DNA of 64,000 nt from Nitrospira sp. (GCA_029194665.1 JARFXO010000004.1:186001-250000), one strand, 5' to 3'. Positions 8,191 through 17,512 are shown, counted from the first letter of the stretch. Notes: generated from the letters alone by a model not told the origin. Program-made: numbers and translations.

Positions 8191-9573
8191 CTAGGCGACC
8201 GATACAACCGGCGCCTGCCGCGGTTGGAGCACCATGCGGATGCCACCTTTCGGTCGCAAGGTCACGAAGAATTCAGGCTCGACAGTCTTTTGATCCAGTT
8301 GCAGATTATAGCGGCGACCGATCAAGGCCAGCAGGAGCGGCCCTTCAACCGATGCGAAATGAAGTCCCACGCAGGCGCGCGGTCCTGCGCCAAAGGGGAG
8401 ATAGGCATAACGAGCAGCCGGTCGCTCGCCGTCCAGCCATCGCTCCGGCAGAAATTGTTCGGGGTCCGGCCAAAAGGCTGGGTGTCTATGCAGATTGTAT
8501 GTACTCATCATGATGAGTGCGCCGGCATGTAGCGGTAATCCATGGACAGTGGTGCTGGTTGCCGCCTTGCGCTGGAGGACTGGTGCGGACGGATACAGCC
8601 GGAGTGATTCGTTGAATATGGCTCGAGTATAGGGGAGGTGCTGAAGATCATCGACGTTTGGCGCTTTTCCGTGGAGAACCCTATCCACCTCTTCGTGAAA
8701 TCGTGCCTTCGCCTCCGGATGGGTTGCGAGGAGGTACCACGTCCAGGCGAGCGCGTTCGCAGTCGTCCCGTGTCCAGCTGCAAAGATCGTCAAGGCCTCG
8801 TCGCGCAACTCCTGATCGGTCAGTCCGACACCGGTCTCTTCATCGCGGGCTTGGAGCAGCAGATCGAGGAGATCGCCATGCTGCACCCCGCTTTGACGCC
8901 GCTCGGCCAGTAATCCATAGATCAGTCCATCCATGAACTGCATGACGGAGCGAAATTCACGGTTACGTGGAGTCGGCACCCAGCCGGGTAGTCGCAATGG
9001 ATTCTGAAACGAGTCGAATGCATACTTCAGGCTCACACGCAGTGCATGATTGATCTGATCGATGTGTTGCGCCGTGCTGGTGGTGAACATAGTTTGCGAG
9101 ATCACTTCGAGCGCCAACTGCCTCATTTCGGCTGCGATATCGAGCGACTCTCCTTCGTGGTCTCCCCAGTCGGCAATCCGCTGCTCGCCCACCTGGACCA
9201 TCCGATCGGCCATCGCCGCCATACGAGAGCGATGGAAGATCGGTTGGATGATGCGACGATGGCGTTTCCAGATCTCCCCTGAACTAGTCACCAATCCATT
9301 GCCCAGGACCAGTGCGAGTCCGGCCGGCCGCCGAGGGTCGTACACTTTCGCGAAACGGTCGGCTTGCTGGACCAGAATTTCTTCGGCGAGATCAGGATGA
9401 CTGAAGAGGTGGAGAGTTTTCGGACCGAGCCGAAAGCGCAGCGCATCGCCGTGCCGGTGCCACCACGTCGACATCGTCTCCAAGGGACGCTTCTTGAACG
9501 TACCCAGGTGGCCCAGGAGGGGCATGCCACCGGGCACGTCGACAAACGTAAAGGTAGGAACCGAGTTCGGCAT
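8191..9573 (-). CDS. Cytochrome P450
   Basis: A 460-residue soluble P450 with all core marks. The I-helix oxygen-activation motif is AAGHGTTANAL, the K-helix ExxR lies in FNESLRLYP, and PERW follows. The heme loop FGAGPRACVG has its Cys ligand near residue 401. There is no membrane anchor, as expected for bacterial class I enzymes, which need separate ferredoxin and reductase partners; none is adjacent. The style (FxGxGPRxCxG, strong AGHGTTA) suggests a fatty-acid or terpenoid hydroxylase, but the substrate cannot be assigned. Confidence 0.95.
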   Translation of the reverse strand: MPNSVPTFTFVDVPGGMPLLGHLGTFKKRPLETMSTWWHRHGDALRFRLGPKTLHLFSHPDLAEEILVQQADRFAKVYDPRRPAGLALVLGNGLVTSSGEIWKRHRRIIQPIFHRSRMAAMADRMVQVGEQRIADWGDHEGESLDIAAEMRQLALEVISQTMFTTSTAQHIDQINHALRVSLKYAFDSFQNPLRLPGWVPTPRNREFRSVMQFMDGLIYGLLAERRQSGVQHGDLLDLLLQARDEETGVGLTDQELRDEALTIFAAGHGTTANALAWTWYLLATHPEAKARFHEEVDRVLHGKAPNVDDLQHLPYTRAIFNESLRLYPSAPVLQRKAATSTTVHGLPLHAGALIMMSTYNLHRHPAFWPDPEQFLPERWLDGERPAARYAYLPFGAGPRACVGLHFASVEGPLLLALIGRRYNLQLDQKTVEPEFFVTLRPKGGIRMVLQPRQAPVVSVA

Positions 9574-9976
9574 GAGAAATGGACTGTATCAAACTAGGGC
9601 CTGAGCAGCAAATGGACTGAGAATAGCCCTTGCTGCGGATGAATGCGGTCGATGGAACTGTGAAAGCCAGAAATCGCAAAGGGAACCACCGGACTTTTGG
9701 ACAGTGTGGTAAGTGGAGGTCTGGTTTCTTGGTCGAAACACTAGACCCAAGTCCGAGTAGACGCGCCTTCTTCCTTCGTATGCGGCCGACAGATCCCGAA
9801 CTACGCAGCTCCACAGCCTGTCCGGCATAAGGAAAAAGAGTAGCGCGGCAGTGACGGTTTGCTGGAGGACGAGGCGCGGGTTGTCCATATCGGGTTTTCG
9901 GCGCAAGGCTCCTGGATGTCCTTAGGCACATTTCACGATAGGTTAATTGCGGAGGGGTGTGGTATGATCCGTCGTT
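9574..9976. other. Intergenic stretch between P450 and a broken kinase gene
   Basis: About 400 bases between two divergently oriented starts. Minus-strand frames through it lack a recognisable family and a ribosome site, and the region most likely holds the promoter of the P450 gene. Nothing further is supported. Confidence 0.4.
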
Positions 9977-10146
9977 GTGACAACAGAGACAGACGGTACT
10001 CTCCCAATTCCGTCGACGCCGGATGCGATCAGCTCCAGCTGGCTCACACGAGCGTTACGTCACGCAGGGGTGCTCAACCGCGCCGAAGTGGTCGCCATCG
10101 ATGTCACTCCGATCGCGGCCGGCAGTGGATTGGTTGGGCAAGCAGC
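9977..10146 (+). pseudogene. N-terminal fragment of an aminoglycoside/ecdysteroid-type phosphotransferase
   Basis: From a GTG at 9977 the frame reads ISSSWLTRALRHAGVLNRAEVVAIDVTPIAAGSGLVGQ. This matches the start of the phosphotransferase (APH-like kinase) family, including the glycine-rich loop G-x-G-L-V-G-Q. After about 55 codons the match stops abruptly where IS630-derived sequence begins, and the frame ends soon after. The catalytic part is missing and not found elsewhere in the window. The likely history is truncation by an IS630 insertion followed by deletion. Confidence 0.65.
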
Positions 10147-10264
10147 CCGACCTCAACCCCATCGAGCATGACTTCGCGGCCATCAAGAAACATCGAGAGT
10201 ATCAGGAACATGCAACCATCGACGATATCGTGAAAGCCTATCACTGATTAAGGGCTTGGCTATA
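10147..10264 (+). mobile_element. IS630 remnant (transposase 3' end plus terminal repeat)
   Basis: The frame PDLNPIEHDFAAIKK...DDIVKAYH, ending at a TGA near 10247, closely parallels the tail of the IS630 transposase at 44.5 kb (PDFNPIEQDFAALKK...DQIVKAYS). It is followed by GGGCTTGGCTATA at 10252-10264, the same 13-bp end found at 45365-45377. Only the last ~120 bases of the element remain, fused to the broken phosphotransferase gene. The paralogous copy makes the identification solid. Confidence 0.85.
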
Positions 10265-10525
10265 AAGATTCACGATGTAACCGCCATGGATGGTACAAGA
10301 CCTGTCCCGCTTGTACTCTCGGGTGCGGCGGTCGGCTGGTTTCGCCTGTGCGGTGATGCACAGTACAAGACCCGACCCCCAGGAGTTGTCTGCCTCTATC
10401 GAAATCCGTCGCGAAGTCCTCTTTGGGAGGGCAGTCTGACCAGTCAAGTTGGTTTTTCTAAACAGCCTGCTATTGCAGGTCTTCCAAGCTGTACATCAGC
10501 TCATGAACGAGCCGATCTGTCCTTA

Positions 10526-11301
10526 TCATGAGGTCGTAGTGGACATCCTGTGTTGTAAGGAGTGTTTCGAGGCTCTTTCCTTGACTTCGTTCCAAAGCGA
10601 GTCTAACTGGCCCTCTTGAAATAAACCTGGGATCAACACCGACATAACGGCAGTCCCATAGGCGTTACGAGCAGGCCTAGGGTGAGTGTCATCACCGAGC
10701 ACATCGGATAATTCCCTCCACAGGTCGAGGTAGTAGTCTTTCCTCTGATCAAAGCTCTTGAGGATGGGGATGAAGGTTTCCGTGATGACCAGCCGAGCAT
10801 CCTGGGAGAGGGGCTGAAGCCAGCCTTCGCGGAGACCCACTTCGCGATAGATCCGAGGGATCAGGACATCTTTCGGCCCAACGCCGTCGATTCCAAGGAC
10901 CTGGCAGATCTCCGAGAGGATATCTTCGTCATACCTGTTCAGATAATAAATGGTCTGTCTGGGAAAACTCTCGGCTGGAAGCACCAGCGAGTCGGCATGC
11001 TGTGTAACCGAGCGAGCTTTTCCCGCATCGTACCGGTTGGAGGAAGTCCGAGATCTTGCAGCCACTCGGAGAGCTCCTTGGACATAGAAAAATTGAGATA
11101 GCAGTCAATGAGTCTTGCCCTCAGCTCCTTGTCGTCCGGAGATAAAACAGCCACCTGTCCGCTAGGCTCGCTCGCTTGATCGAGCTTTCCTGAAACGGCT
11201 TTCTCGAATCTCATCTCGTCAGACGCCTTCACCTTGGTGCCACAGAAAGGACAGAACCGAGCTTTCAGCGGGAGCGCGGCATCACAATGTGTGCAATTCA
11301 T
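10526..11301 (-). pseudogene. Zinc-ribbon protein gene split by a frameshift
   Basis: The N-terminal frame (10939-11301) starts MNCTHCDAALPLKARFCPFCGTKV, a four-Cys zinc ribbon, and runs to EWLQDLGLPPTGTMREKLARL. The sequence then makes sense only in another frame (QHADSLVLPAESFPRQTIYYLNRYDEDILSEICQVLG...), which continues to 10526. The switch lies near 11000, around TTACACAGC, and needs a one-base loss or a two-base gain. Joined, the protein would be about 255 residues with a mostly helical C-terminal part of unknown function. It may be a real pseudogene or a sequencing error. Confidence 0.65.
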
Positions 11302-11351
11302 GGCGACCTCCCACGCGGGGCCGGACGGCTTTTTCCGCTACTCTGTTCGAT

Positions 11352-11921
11352 TTATCCCAACACCCAGATTGCCGTTCCGGACAAATCCCGCAATAACCGA
11401 TCGGTGATGCTGCTACTAAAGAGTCGCTTGGTGCCCGTCGTTTCATGACGTGCGACGACGATGGTGCCATAGGCCCCGGATTTTGCCTCGTCGATAATCG
11501 TGTCGGCAATATCACGCTCATGTCCGAACTTGAGCGTGACGCGATCGATTGGGAACCCGGTCTGCCCCAGTCGTTCCAGCGCTTTGAGCAGGATGGGATA
11601 TTCGACAGCTCCCTCCATCCGTACCCACTCCTCCTGCTCTTTGCGTAACTGCGTACCCAGACTGTCCTCGACCTTCGGATTCTCGGAGCCGCCGTGCTCC
11701 ATCAACTCACGAGGCATCGGTTTCAGCACGTGAAGCAGCGTCACGTGCACATCGTGGGTGTCGCGGAGCAACGAGCCCACGTAATGCATCGCATGAAGCG
11801 ATTGATCCGAATCATCCACGGCCACGAGGATTTTCTTGGGGAACGTTCCGGTCGTGTGGGCCTGCTGTTCTGCCGAGGGCAATGCATCTGGTTTGGGTAT
11901 CGTAGCCATGCTGTTCACCAT
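11352..11921 (-). CDS. Universal stress protein family protein
   Basis: A 189-residue single-domain Usp. KKILVAVDDSDQSLHAMHYVGSLL is the first strand with the nucleotide-contacting Asp, VTLLHVLKP is strand 2, and GTIVVARHETTGTKRLFSSSITDRLLRDLSGTAIWVLG is the last motif. The usual ATP loop G-x(2)-G-x(9)-G-S is altered (ETTGTKRLFSSS), so nucleotide binding is uncertain. A 25-residue N-terminal tail precedes the domain; a second ATG lies at 11909. It is adjacent to the zinc-ribbon gene on the same strand. Confidence 0.88.
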   Translation of the reverse strand: MVNSMATIPKPDALPSAEQQAHTTGTFPKKILVAVDDSDQSLHAMHYVGSLLRDTHDVHVTLLHVLKPMPRELMEHGGSENPKVEDSLGTQLRKEQEEWVRMEGAVEYPILLKALERLGQTGFPIDRVTLKFGHERDIADTIIDEAKSGAYGTIVVARHETTGTKRLFSSSITDRLLRDLSGTAIWVLG

Positions 11922-12481
11922 TTCTCAGGGTGACGAAGGTCTCTGTTTCTCGCCGCACTTTCTCCCTTCTTTCTTGAAAGGATTCTGCGTCAGGTGCTTC
12001 GGAGGCACGACGACCGGTTGTGGTAGAAGAGGCTCGTCTCGTGGGTTGTGATCAGACTCCTGATCGGAAGACTATCGTGATGATTCTTGAAGATCGCGTG
12101 ACAACCGACCGACCAGAAGCCCGCTGTCACATCGGCGGGCCACTGTGAATTGGCGGACTCAGCGGTTCCATTGTACCCCTCCTCGTGGAACGATCAGCCG
12201 ACCACATCCGGCACATGGAACAGCCATCAGCCTATTCCCATCGAGGAAGGAAGTCAACGCTCGGACCTGACATGTCAACCCAATTTAGAAATGTCCTGTT
12301 TCTCCCACAGTAGAAATGTTCGGGTTTAGGTGAGAGCCGCGTTGTGCAATCCTCGGAGATGGCCTTAGCCGGTTGATCCACTTGGATCAGGTCGGTATAG
12401 AGGCGGAGCTTGAGGATGCATGGGTGTCAGCTATTCTCACGTTGAGACCATCAGCATGCCCTGTGTATGGTATAGGAATTC
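11922..12481. other. Intergenic stretch with an IS-end-like remnant
   Basis: About 560 bases without a supportable gene. At 12273-12319 the sequence TGTCAACCCAATTTAGAAAT is followed by a second TAGAAATGT at 12311. This tandem TAGAAATGT pattern after a TGTCA end resembles terminal repeats of some IS21-family elements, which suggests an old IS scar. The remainder should include the divergent promoters for the universal stress protein and the aldo/keto reductase. Confidence 0.4.
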
Positions 12482-12496
12482 ATGGGAGATGCTCTG

Positions 12497-13336
12497 ATGC
12501 CACTGACCACATACAATCGCCTTTCCATTCCCTCTTTTATGTACGGCACGGCCTGGAAGAAAGAGGCTACGACCGGGCTGGTGCTGCAAGCTGTGGAAGC
12601 CGGATTCACTGCGATCGATACGGCCAATCAACTCGTCCATTACGATGAAGCGGGGGTCGGGGAGGCACTGCTACAGCTGTCGAAGCAAGGCCTCACCCGC
12701 AACAAGCTGTTTCTTCAAACGAAGTTCACACCCATCAACGGTCAAGATCATCGCCTTCCATACGACGCACGAGCGAGCATTACCACGCAGGTGCAGCAAT
12801 CGTTCACCAGTTCTCTCGAACATCTTCATACGGACTATCTCGACTCCTATGTGTTGCATGGACCCTATTCACGGCGCGGCTTAGGAGCGGAGGATTGGGA
12901 GGTCTGGTCTGCGATCGAGTCTCTCTACGAGGCCGGCAAGACGAAGGTGATCGGGGTCAGCAACGTCACGGCCGATCAGCTGACCTTGCTCTGCATGAAG
13001 GCAAGACATAAGCCGATGGTGGTGCAGAATCGCTGCTATGCGGCCTTCGGATGGGACAAGGAGGTTCGGGAGATTTGCCGGACGCATCATATCATTTATC
13101 AAGGATTCTCGCTTCTGACTGCGAATCGCGACCTGTTCGTCGATCCTGCGATACGAGCCATGGCAGCGCGATATGAGATTACCCTGGCCCAGCTCATTTT
13201 CCGCTTTGCCATGCAAATCGGCATGCTGCCTCTGACCGGCACCACGAATCCTCAGCATATGAAAGAAGACCTGCAATCGGATCAATTCACCCTGCTGTCG
13301 GAGGAAGTTCGACAGATCGAAACCATCGGCCTCTAG
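12497..13336 (+). CDS. Aldo/keto reductase family protein
   Basis: About 279 residues forming the (beta/alpha)8 AKR fold. The catalytic tetrad is visible: Asp in FTAIDTANQ, Tyr in HYDEAGVGEAL, Lys in LFLQTKF and His in DSYVLHGP. The NADPH-side segments KTKVIGVSNVT and LPLTGTTNPQHM are also present. The chosen ATG has GGGAGA seven bases before it; an ATG at 12482 is also possible. It is probably an NADPH-dependent carbonyl reductase of unknown substrate, monocistronic between divergent and convergent neighbours. Confidence 0.9.
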   Translation: MPLTTYNRLSIPSFMYGTAWKKEATTGLVLQAVEAGFTAIDTANQLVHYDEAGVGEALLQLSKQGLTRNKLFLQTKFTPINGQDHRLPYDARASITTQVQQSFTSSLEHLHTDYLDSYVLHGPYSRRGLGAEDWEVWSAIESLYEAGKTKVIGVSNVTADQLTLLCMKARHKPMVVQNRCYAAFGWDKEVREICRTHHIIYQGFSLLTANRDLFVDPAIRAMAARYEITLAQLIFRFAMQIGMLPLTGTTNPQHMKEDLQSDQFTLLSEEVRQIETIGL

Positions 13337-13505
13337 CCCTCATTACTCATGACGACTTGTTGCAGCGGCGTATCGGCGATTGCAGTAGAAGCGTTCATGA
13401 ATAATGTGGGCTAGAGCTCCAGGCTATGGATCTGGGGATTACAGGTTCAGCGAGCTCTCCTTTTTTCAGGCGCGATCGTTCGCAGGAAGCCTGAGGATTG
13501 AACAA

Positions 13506-13967
13506 TCATAACCATCGGCGGACTGAACGTTTGTACGTTGTAAATGCCTCTGGGAATTTGGAGGCTAAGGCCCGTTCCTCGGGTAGGATTTGAAAACGGT
13601 TCATGTACCACACGAAAAGCGGGAGGATTACGAAGGCCAGTAGGTGAGAGAGATCAATCGCCCAGCCGGCAAGAATCGAGAGGAAGCCCAGGTACATCGG
13701 GTTACGGGTGAAGCGGTAGATGCCCGAGGTGACCATCGTCGTGGTTGCTTCCGGAGTGAGTGGATTGACGGTGGTTTTCATCCGGCGAAACGTCAAGACG
13801 CCAGCCAGTACGATCGCTGATCCTCCGGTGTAAAAAACAAGGGCGAACGCCGGACGCCATGGCAGTACGATGGTGAACATAGAATAGGCAGAGACGAGCC
13901 ACATCAGCGCCCCGAACAAGAATACGAGCGCAAGCGGGGGCACTTTCAGTTCTAGGGTATTGAACAT
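13506..13967 (-). CDS. ICMT/PEMT-like membrane methyltransferase
   Basis: A 153-residue integral membrane protein with four hydrophobic segments. The C-terminal signature SGIYRFTRNPMYLGFLSILAGWAI and ILPEERALASKFPEAFTTYKRSVRRW is the isoprenylcysteine carboxyl methyltransferase/PEMT pattern that binds S-adenosylmethionine. Bacterial relatives methylate small hydrophobic acceptors; the acceptor here is unknown. It lies 27 bases after a small lipoprotein gene on the same strand and may be co-transcribed. Confidence 0.88.
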   Translation of the reverse strand: MFNTLELKVPPLALVFLFGALMWLVSAYSMFTIVLPWRPAFALVFYTGGSAIVLAGVLTFRRMKTTVNPLTPEATTTMVTSGIYRFTRNPMYLGFLSILAGWAIDLSHLLAFVILPLFVWYMNRFQILPEERALASKFPEAFTTYKRSVRRWL

Positions 13968-13994
13968 GTGAGTTGGGAACGAGTAGGGGCGGGC

Positions 13995-14495
13995 TCAACT
14001 TGGGCGTTTAATCATCCCACAGGCCACTTCCCATAGCGCCTGGTTGATACTGCCTGGTTCCACGGGTTTCCCATCGCCTTGTTCGACCAATACCGCATTT
14101 TGAGTTCCGGTGCCCATATGTTGAGAGAATTCCGAAGAGGCCAATAGCCGAACCTTGTTGCGTACGCAATCAAACTTCTTGTGCGTTTTCGTCGAGAAAA
14201 ATCGGTGAGGGCTCATCATGAACGTCCCAGACGACGCATTCCCTTGCATCCACTTATAGTCTGTCAATTGCCATAGTGTCACGAGATCTCCACCTCGGCG
14301 AATCGTCTTGGGATCATAGTACACCATTTCCCGCGAAGGGGATTGGTACGCACCATCGATGGCTACCCAACTTTCCCCAGGCGGCATCTCGCCATATCCC
14401 CGTGGTTGACTGATCTGGTAACTAGGGGTTCCACAGGACGCAAGGCTGAGCAGGAGGACACAGAAAGAAAGACCGATACCGGTAATCTGGAGCAT
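13995..14495 (-). CDS. Lipoprotein with surface-adhesin-E-like domain
   Basis: A 166-residue protein with a hydrophobic N-terminus ending in the lipobox LASC (Cys near residue 21). The mature part WVAIDGAYQSPSREMVYYDPKTIRRGGDLVTLWQLTDYK and KKFDCVRNKVRLLASSEFS resembles the short surface-adhesin-E/CNP1-like domain, common in envelope proteins of unknown job. It is probably anchored in a cell membrane facing the periplasm. The ICMT-like gene follows 27 bases later. Confidence 0.75.
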   Translation of the reverse strand: MLQITGIGLSFCVLLLSLASCGTPSYQISQPRGYGEMPPGESWVAIDGAYQSPSREMVYYDPKTIRRGGDLVTLWQLTDYKWMQGNASSGTFMMSPHRFFSTKTHKKFDCVRNKVRLLASSEFSQHMGTGTQNAVLVEQGDGKPVEPGSINQALWEVACGMIKRPS

Positions 14496-14572
14496 AGATC
14501 CCTCGCCGGATAACGCATTCTAGCAAAGAGTGAAAAGGAAGGTGCAAGGGCTGTTCGCTGGGCGTACTGATC

Positions 14573-14914
14573 TCCTAGTCGCACCCTTTAAACTGTGACT
14601 GCTGACAGCGCCGCGCCATCTCCTGGCCTTCTCGATCTGCGCAGTGGTCATTTGTGAGGTCAGAGGTCTCGACGCCTCAGAGCTGTCTTCTCCTCATAGC
14701 CAGTCAACATAGCGGCGACGGTGTACCACATACGCGCGCGAACGACGTCTTTCCGGATGCCTCGTCCTTTTTCATACATGAGGTCCAACGTTGCGCGAGT
14801 GAAACGGGTGGGGAGTAATTGTTTAAGATGTGTTCTGGGACGAGGGATCGTTGCCACGAAAAGTCTCCCGACCCGGTTGTTGTCTTCCGTCGCTGTCTGA
14901 TTCCATTCACACAC
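14573..14914 (-). pseudogene. Sel1-repeat protein remnant, multiply frameshifted
   Basis: Translation gives a recognisable Sel1 unit (LDLMYEKGRGIRKDVVRARMWYTVAA) and then KTALRRRDL. The expected continuation, TSQMTTAQIEKA and then QEMARRCQQSQFKGCD plus stop, is present but in two other frames. Single bases are missing near 14668 and near 14628. Upstream of the repeat the sequence is already degenerate. I read it as the tail of a secreted Sel1 (TPR-like) protein that has decayed; some shifts could be sequencing errors. Confidence 0.6.
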
Positions 14915-14931
14915 CTATTGACACGACCTCT

Positions 14932-15534
14932 CTAGTGATTCGGTGTGGCCTGGCCGGCTGTGCATGCCAGGTGTGAGGGAATCTCCAGCTGCCCTGATGG
15001 ACGGAAGCCCCAGGCTGTGGCGAGGGCTTGGCAGGTCAGGTTCTGAACGGTTTTGTCGTTGTCTCCAACGCACTGTGGGTAATAGGCGTTGCCCCGCAGG
15101 ACAGCTTCTTGGCGTTCCACTGAAAGGCCTCGCACATGGACATTGATGTTGAAGAGTGCGCCGCAGTTCGCCCGGATCAATGCCCCTTCCTTCAGTGCTT
15201 CCTGCTCCAGCATGAGCACAAACGCGGCATTCGCCTCTGCCGCGACCGCAAACGCTCCCTGACGATCCGATGAAGTGTGAGACCGCGGAGGGGGTATCAG
15301 GGTGTGTGAATAGTGATGAGACCGGAGCCATTCGTCAGCCACGCTGGTCAGGAGAGGATCCCCCCAGATGAGGATGCGCTGCTCCTCACTTGGCAAGAGC
15401 GTATGGGAGCCGTTGGTGATCGGAAAGTGGACGCCGGAGGGAGGTGGTGTAGACAAGCATCCTTCCAGAAGGAGTAGAACGGAGAGAAGACACGTGAGCG
15501 TGATGGCCGAGCTGAAGCAATCTCGTCGTTCCAC
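14932..15534 (-). CDS. Hypothetical lipoprotein
   Basis: A 200-residue protein. The N-terminal stretch ITLTCLLSVLLLLEGCLS is a lipoprotein signal with lipobox LEGC. The mature part has no family I know; it contains ILIWGDPLLTSVADEWLRSHHYSHTLIPP and AFAVAAEANAAFVLMLEQE, which read like an alternating beta/alpha fold. Four Cys in the C-terminal half could form disulfides. It lies just upstream of the decayed Sel1 gene on the same strand. Confidence 0.6.
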   Translation of the reverse strand: MERRDCFSSAITLTCLLSVLLLLEGCLSTPPPSGVHFPITNGSHTLLPSEEQRILIWGDPLLTSVADEWLRSHHYSHTLIPPPRSHTSSDRQGAFAVAAEANAAFVLMLEQEALKEGALIRANCGALFNINVHVRGLSVERQEAVLRGNAYYPQCVGDNDKTVQNLTCQALATAWGFRPSGQLEIPSHLACTAGQATPNH

Positions 15535-15707
15535 AGAGCAGGATTATAACAAATGGGAGCGGTGTGAAAGGTAATCGAGACGGCGAGGGGAGGAACGGTG
15601 CGGAACTGTGTCAAGAAGAGATCCCCAGCCCCTTTGTGCTTCTGGTAGAAATGAGGCCGGCGGGTGTGGCGTCTGCTGCGCGTGTCGGCCAAAGTGTCTC
15701 CAGGCCC

Positions 15708-16175
15708 TTATCGATTTGACCAGGATTGGATCGGCACGGTGGAGATGGCATTTTGTGGCGACCCCTCGATCACTCGATCGCTATAGGCGAGATAAATGTA
15801 GGTCTGGCGTTTTTTGTCGAAAAATCGTACAACTTGTAACTTCTTAAAAATCAGGGATCGACTCTCACTGAATACCTTTTCCCCTTCCTTCGGCTCACCC
15901 ACAACGCGAATAGGACCGACTTGGCGACAGGCAAGTGAGGCATCTGAGGTTTCCTCTGCCAATCCGACCATGCCTTTGAAGCCGCCTTTTTTTGATCGAC
16001 TTAGGTAACAGGTGATGCCTTCAATCTTTGGGTCGTCAAACGCTTCAACCACAATTTTGTGATCCGGACCCAACCATTGGAATTCCGTGTCGACATGCCC
16101 AATTTCCTCTGCATGACTTGCCGAAACGATCGTCGCGCAACAGAGCAACATGGTCACATACATCGTTGTCTTCAT
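15708..16175 (-). CDS. CreA family protein
   Basis: A 155-residue protein with a signal peptide ([20 protein letters not shown]) and the full CreA pattern: [52 protein letters not shown], then [43 protein letters not shown]. The two conserved Cys are present. CreA proteins are periplasmic and of unknown biochemical function. It stands alone on the minus strand. Confidence 0.92.
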   Translation of the reverse strand: MKTTMYVTMLLCCATIVSASHAEEIGHVDTEFQWLGPDHKIVVEAFDDPKIEGITCYLSRSKKGGFKGMVGLAEETSDASLACRQVGPIRVVGEPKEGEKVFSESRSLIFKKLQVVRFFDKKRQTYIYLAYSDRVIEGSPQNAISTVPIQSWSNR

Positions 16176-16268
16176 CTGCCTATTCTCCCCTCATAGTGTC
16201 GCTGCGTTGACCTGGCTCCCCTGTGGAGGTTCAGTCTATTCGACCCCTTTACGGTCTATTGCTGCTAT

Positions 16269-17222
16269 TCAGAAGGGTTTCGCCCTGTAGCCATGATCGT
16301 GGCCTGACTCTTCCTCATGTCGGCTCTTCTCTCGCATCTCCCTTTCGGCCTCCACACGGCGTTGCTCTGACACGATCATTCGGTCGAGCTCTGCCATGTG
16401 CTGCTCGGCGAACGCTTTGATCGGTTGTCGTTCGTCTGTCAGCCATCGCGTCAACGACTCCTTCTTGACCCGCCATGCTTCCGCAAGCCCGAATTCACCG
16501 GAGACCACGCCGGTGCTATTGATGTTGATCCGGACTTCGTCCATTTTGCGATCGTCATGCGGAAATCGCGACACAATCTCTTTCAAGATACCGTCGGTGG
16601 AGGTCGAACCAAGGTAATTCTGGAGAATCGCCAGAGAGAAATCTGCCTCCCTGTCGCCGCCGGCTTTGACCAACGCGGCGAGCGCGGCAGCGAACTCGGG
16701 TGTACATGTGGGAAACGCTCTGCCGAGCAGGCTCCCTCCTCGAAAGCGAAATTCTGCGCGGTCTTGCGCGAACCACGCCAGCCCCTTGCTGATGGCGAGT
16801 TCAGGGTCTTTTGAAAGCACCGATTCCAGTCCTTGGAACTCAAACGGCACGACCTCGACCTGTTCTTCGTCGCGGTCCTCAGGCTTCCTCGCAAGCAGAG
16901 TTGCCATCACGTCGTCGAGTCGCTGCTGTTCAGTCTCTCTGATCCGAACAAAAGTCAGCCCTGCGGTTTCCTCATTCACCCACTGCACATCAGCCCCATC
17001 AATCATCAACGCCCAGTCCAAGCCTGGCACAGCGATGCGCAGTTCTAGCGAGAGGCCAGGCGACATGAGGAGCGGGCTTTCCAGCCGGCACCCGCCCCCT
17101 GAGAGATCGAGGATGAGGCCCGTTCCTTCGGGCTGTGCGGAGCCTGACAACATGGCGCGAAACTGCACACCAACTCGGGGCGCTGACCGCTGATCCTCTA
17201 CCTTTAGATCCATGACGGACAT
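16269..17222 (-). CDS. PilZ-domain protein with C-terminal helical region
   Basis: A 317-residue protein. Residues ~10-110 form a PilZ domain with the c-di-GMP-contacting RSAPR (RxxxR) and DLSGGGCRL (D-x-S-x-x-G) motifs. The middle holds EFRFRGGSLLGRAFPTCTPEFAAALAALVKAGGD and the region DEVRININSTGVVSGEFGLAEAWRV. The C-terminus (EQHMAELDRMIVSEQRRVEAEREMREKSRHEEE) is a charged probable coiled coil. It is likely a cytoplasmic c-di-GMP receptor of unknown output. A second ATG lies three codons downstream. Confidence 0.82.
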   Translation of the reverse strand: MSVMDLKVEDQRSAPRVGVQFRAMLSGSAQPEGTGLILDLSGGGCRLESPLLMSPGLSLELRIAVPGLDWALMIDGADVQWVNEETAGLTFVRIRETEQQRLDDVMATLLARKPEDRDEEQVEVVPFEFQGLESVLSKDPELAISKGLAWFAQDRAEFRFRGGSLLGRAFPTCTPEFAAALAALVKAGGDREADFSLAILQNYLGSTSTDGILKEIVSRFPHDDRKMDEVRININSTGVVSGEFGLAEAWRVKKESLTRWLTDERQPIKAFAEQHMAELDRMIVSEQRRVEAEREMREKSRHEEESGHDHGYRAKPF

Positions 17223-17512
17223 TCTACTTTTTCAAAACGGGCGCGTCTATGACAGGTGAGAAATAAAGGGCGGAGGGTCTGCCATCTGTCGAGGTAAGGC
17301 TGGACCCTTATTCCTGAGTCACGCACGATTCAAGATCCAACCCTAACTGTCCATGGGCTGAAGATCGTATCACAGAACGTGTGAGCGTCCTGTCGGTGAT
17401 TGGATGGGGTTCGAATCCCTGTTCCGGGGGGCTCCTGCTGGTGTCGGCGGTGGCCTTCGGCTACACTGCACTGGGGCATCGCGGTCTTTTACCCTAACCA
17501 GGAGCGTACACC
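17223..17512. other. Divergent intergenic region between PilZ and DUF4412 genes
   Basis: About 290 bases between two divergently transcribed genes, so it should carry both promoters. No clear -35/-10 pair or operator stands out. It contains a tRNA T-arm-like string near 17407 that does not fold into a full tRNA. Confidence 0.35.

Noticed and set aside
9589-9906. 105-residue minus-strand frame upstream of the P450 gene
   Set aside because: No ribosome site, unconvincing composition and no family; it is more likely promoter DNA.
10280-10370. Two copies of GTACAAGACC followed by GxCCC, at 10290 and 10350
   Set aside because: Possibly IS-end scars, but too short and with too little context to assign to an element.
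17395-17440. GGGGTTCGAATCCC string that looks like a tRNA T-arm
   Set aside because: The flanking bases do not pair as an acceptor stem and there is no D-arm or anticodon arm at the right distances, so it is not a tRNA gene.
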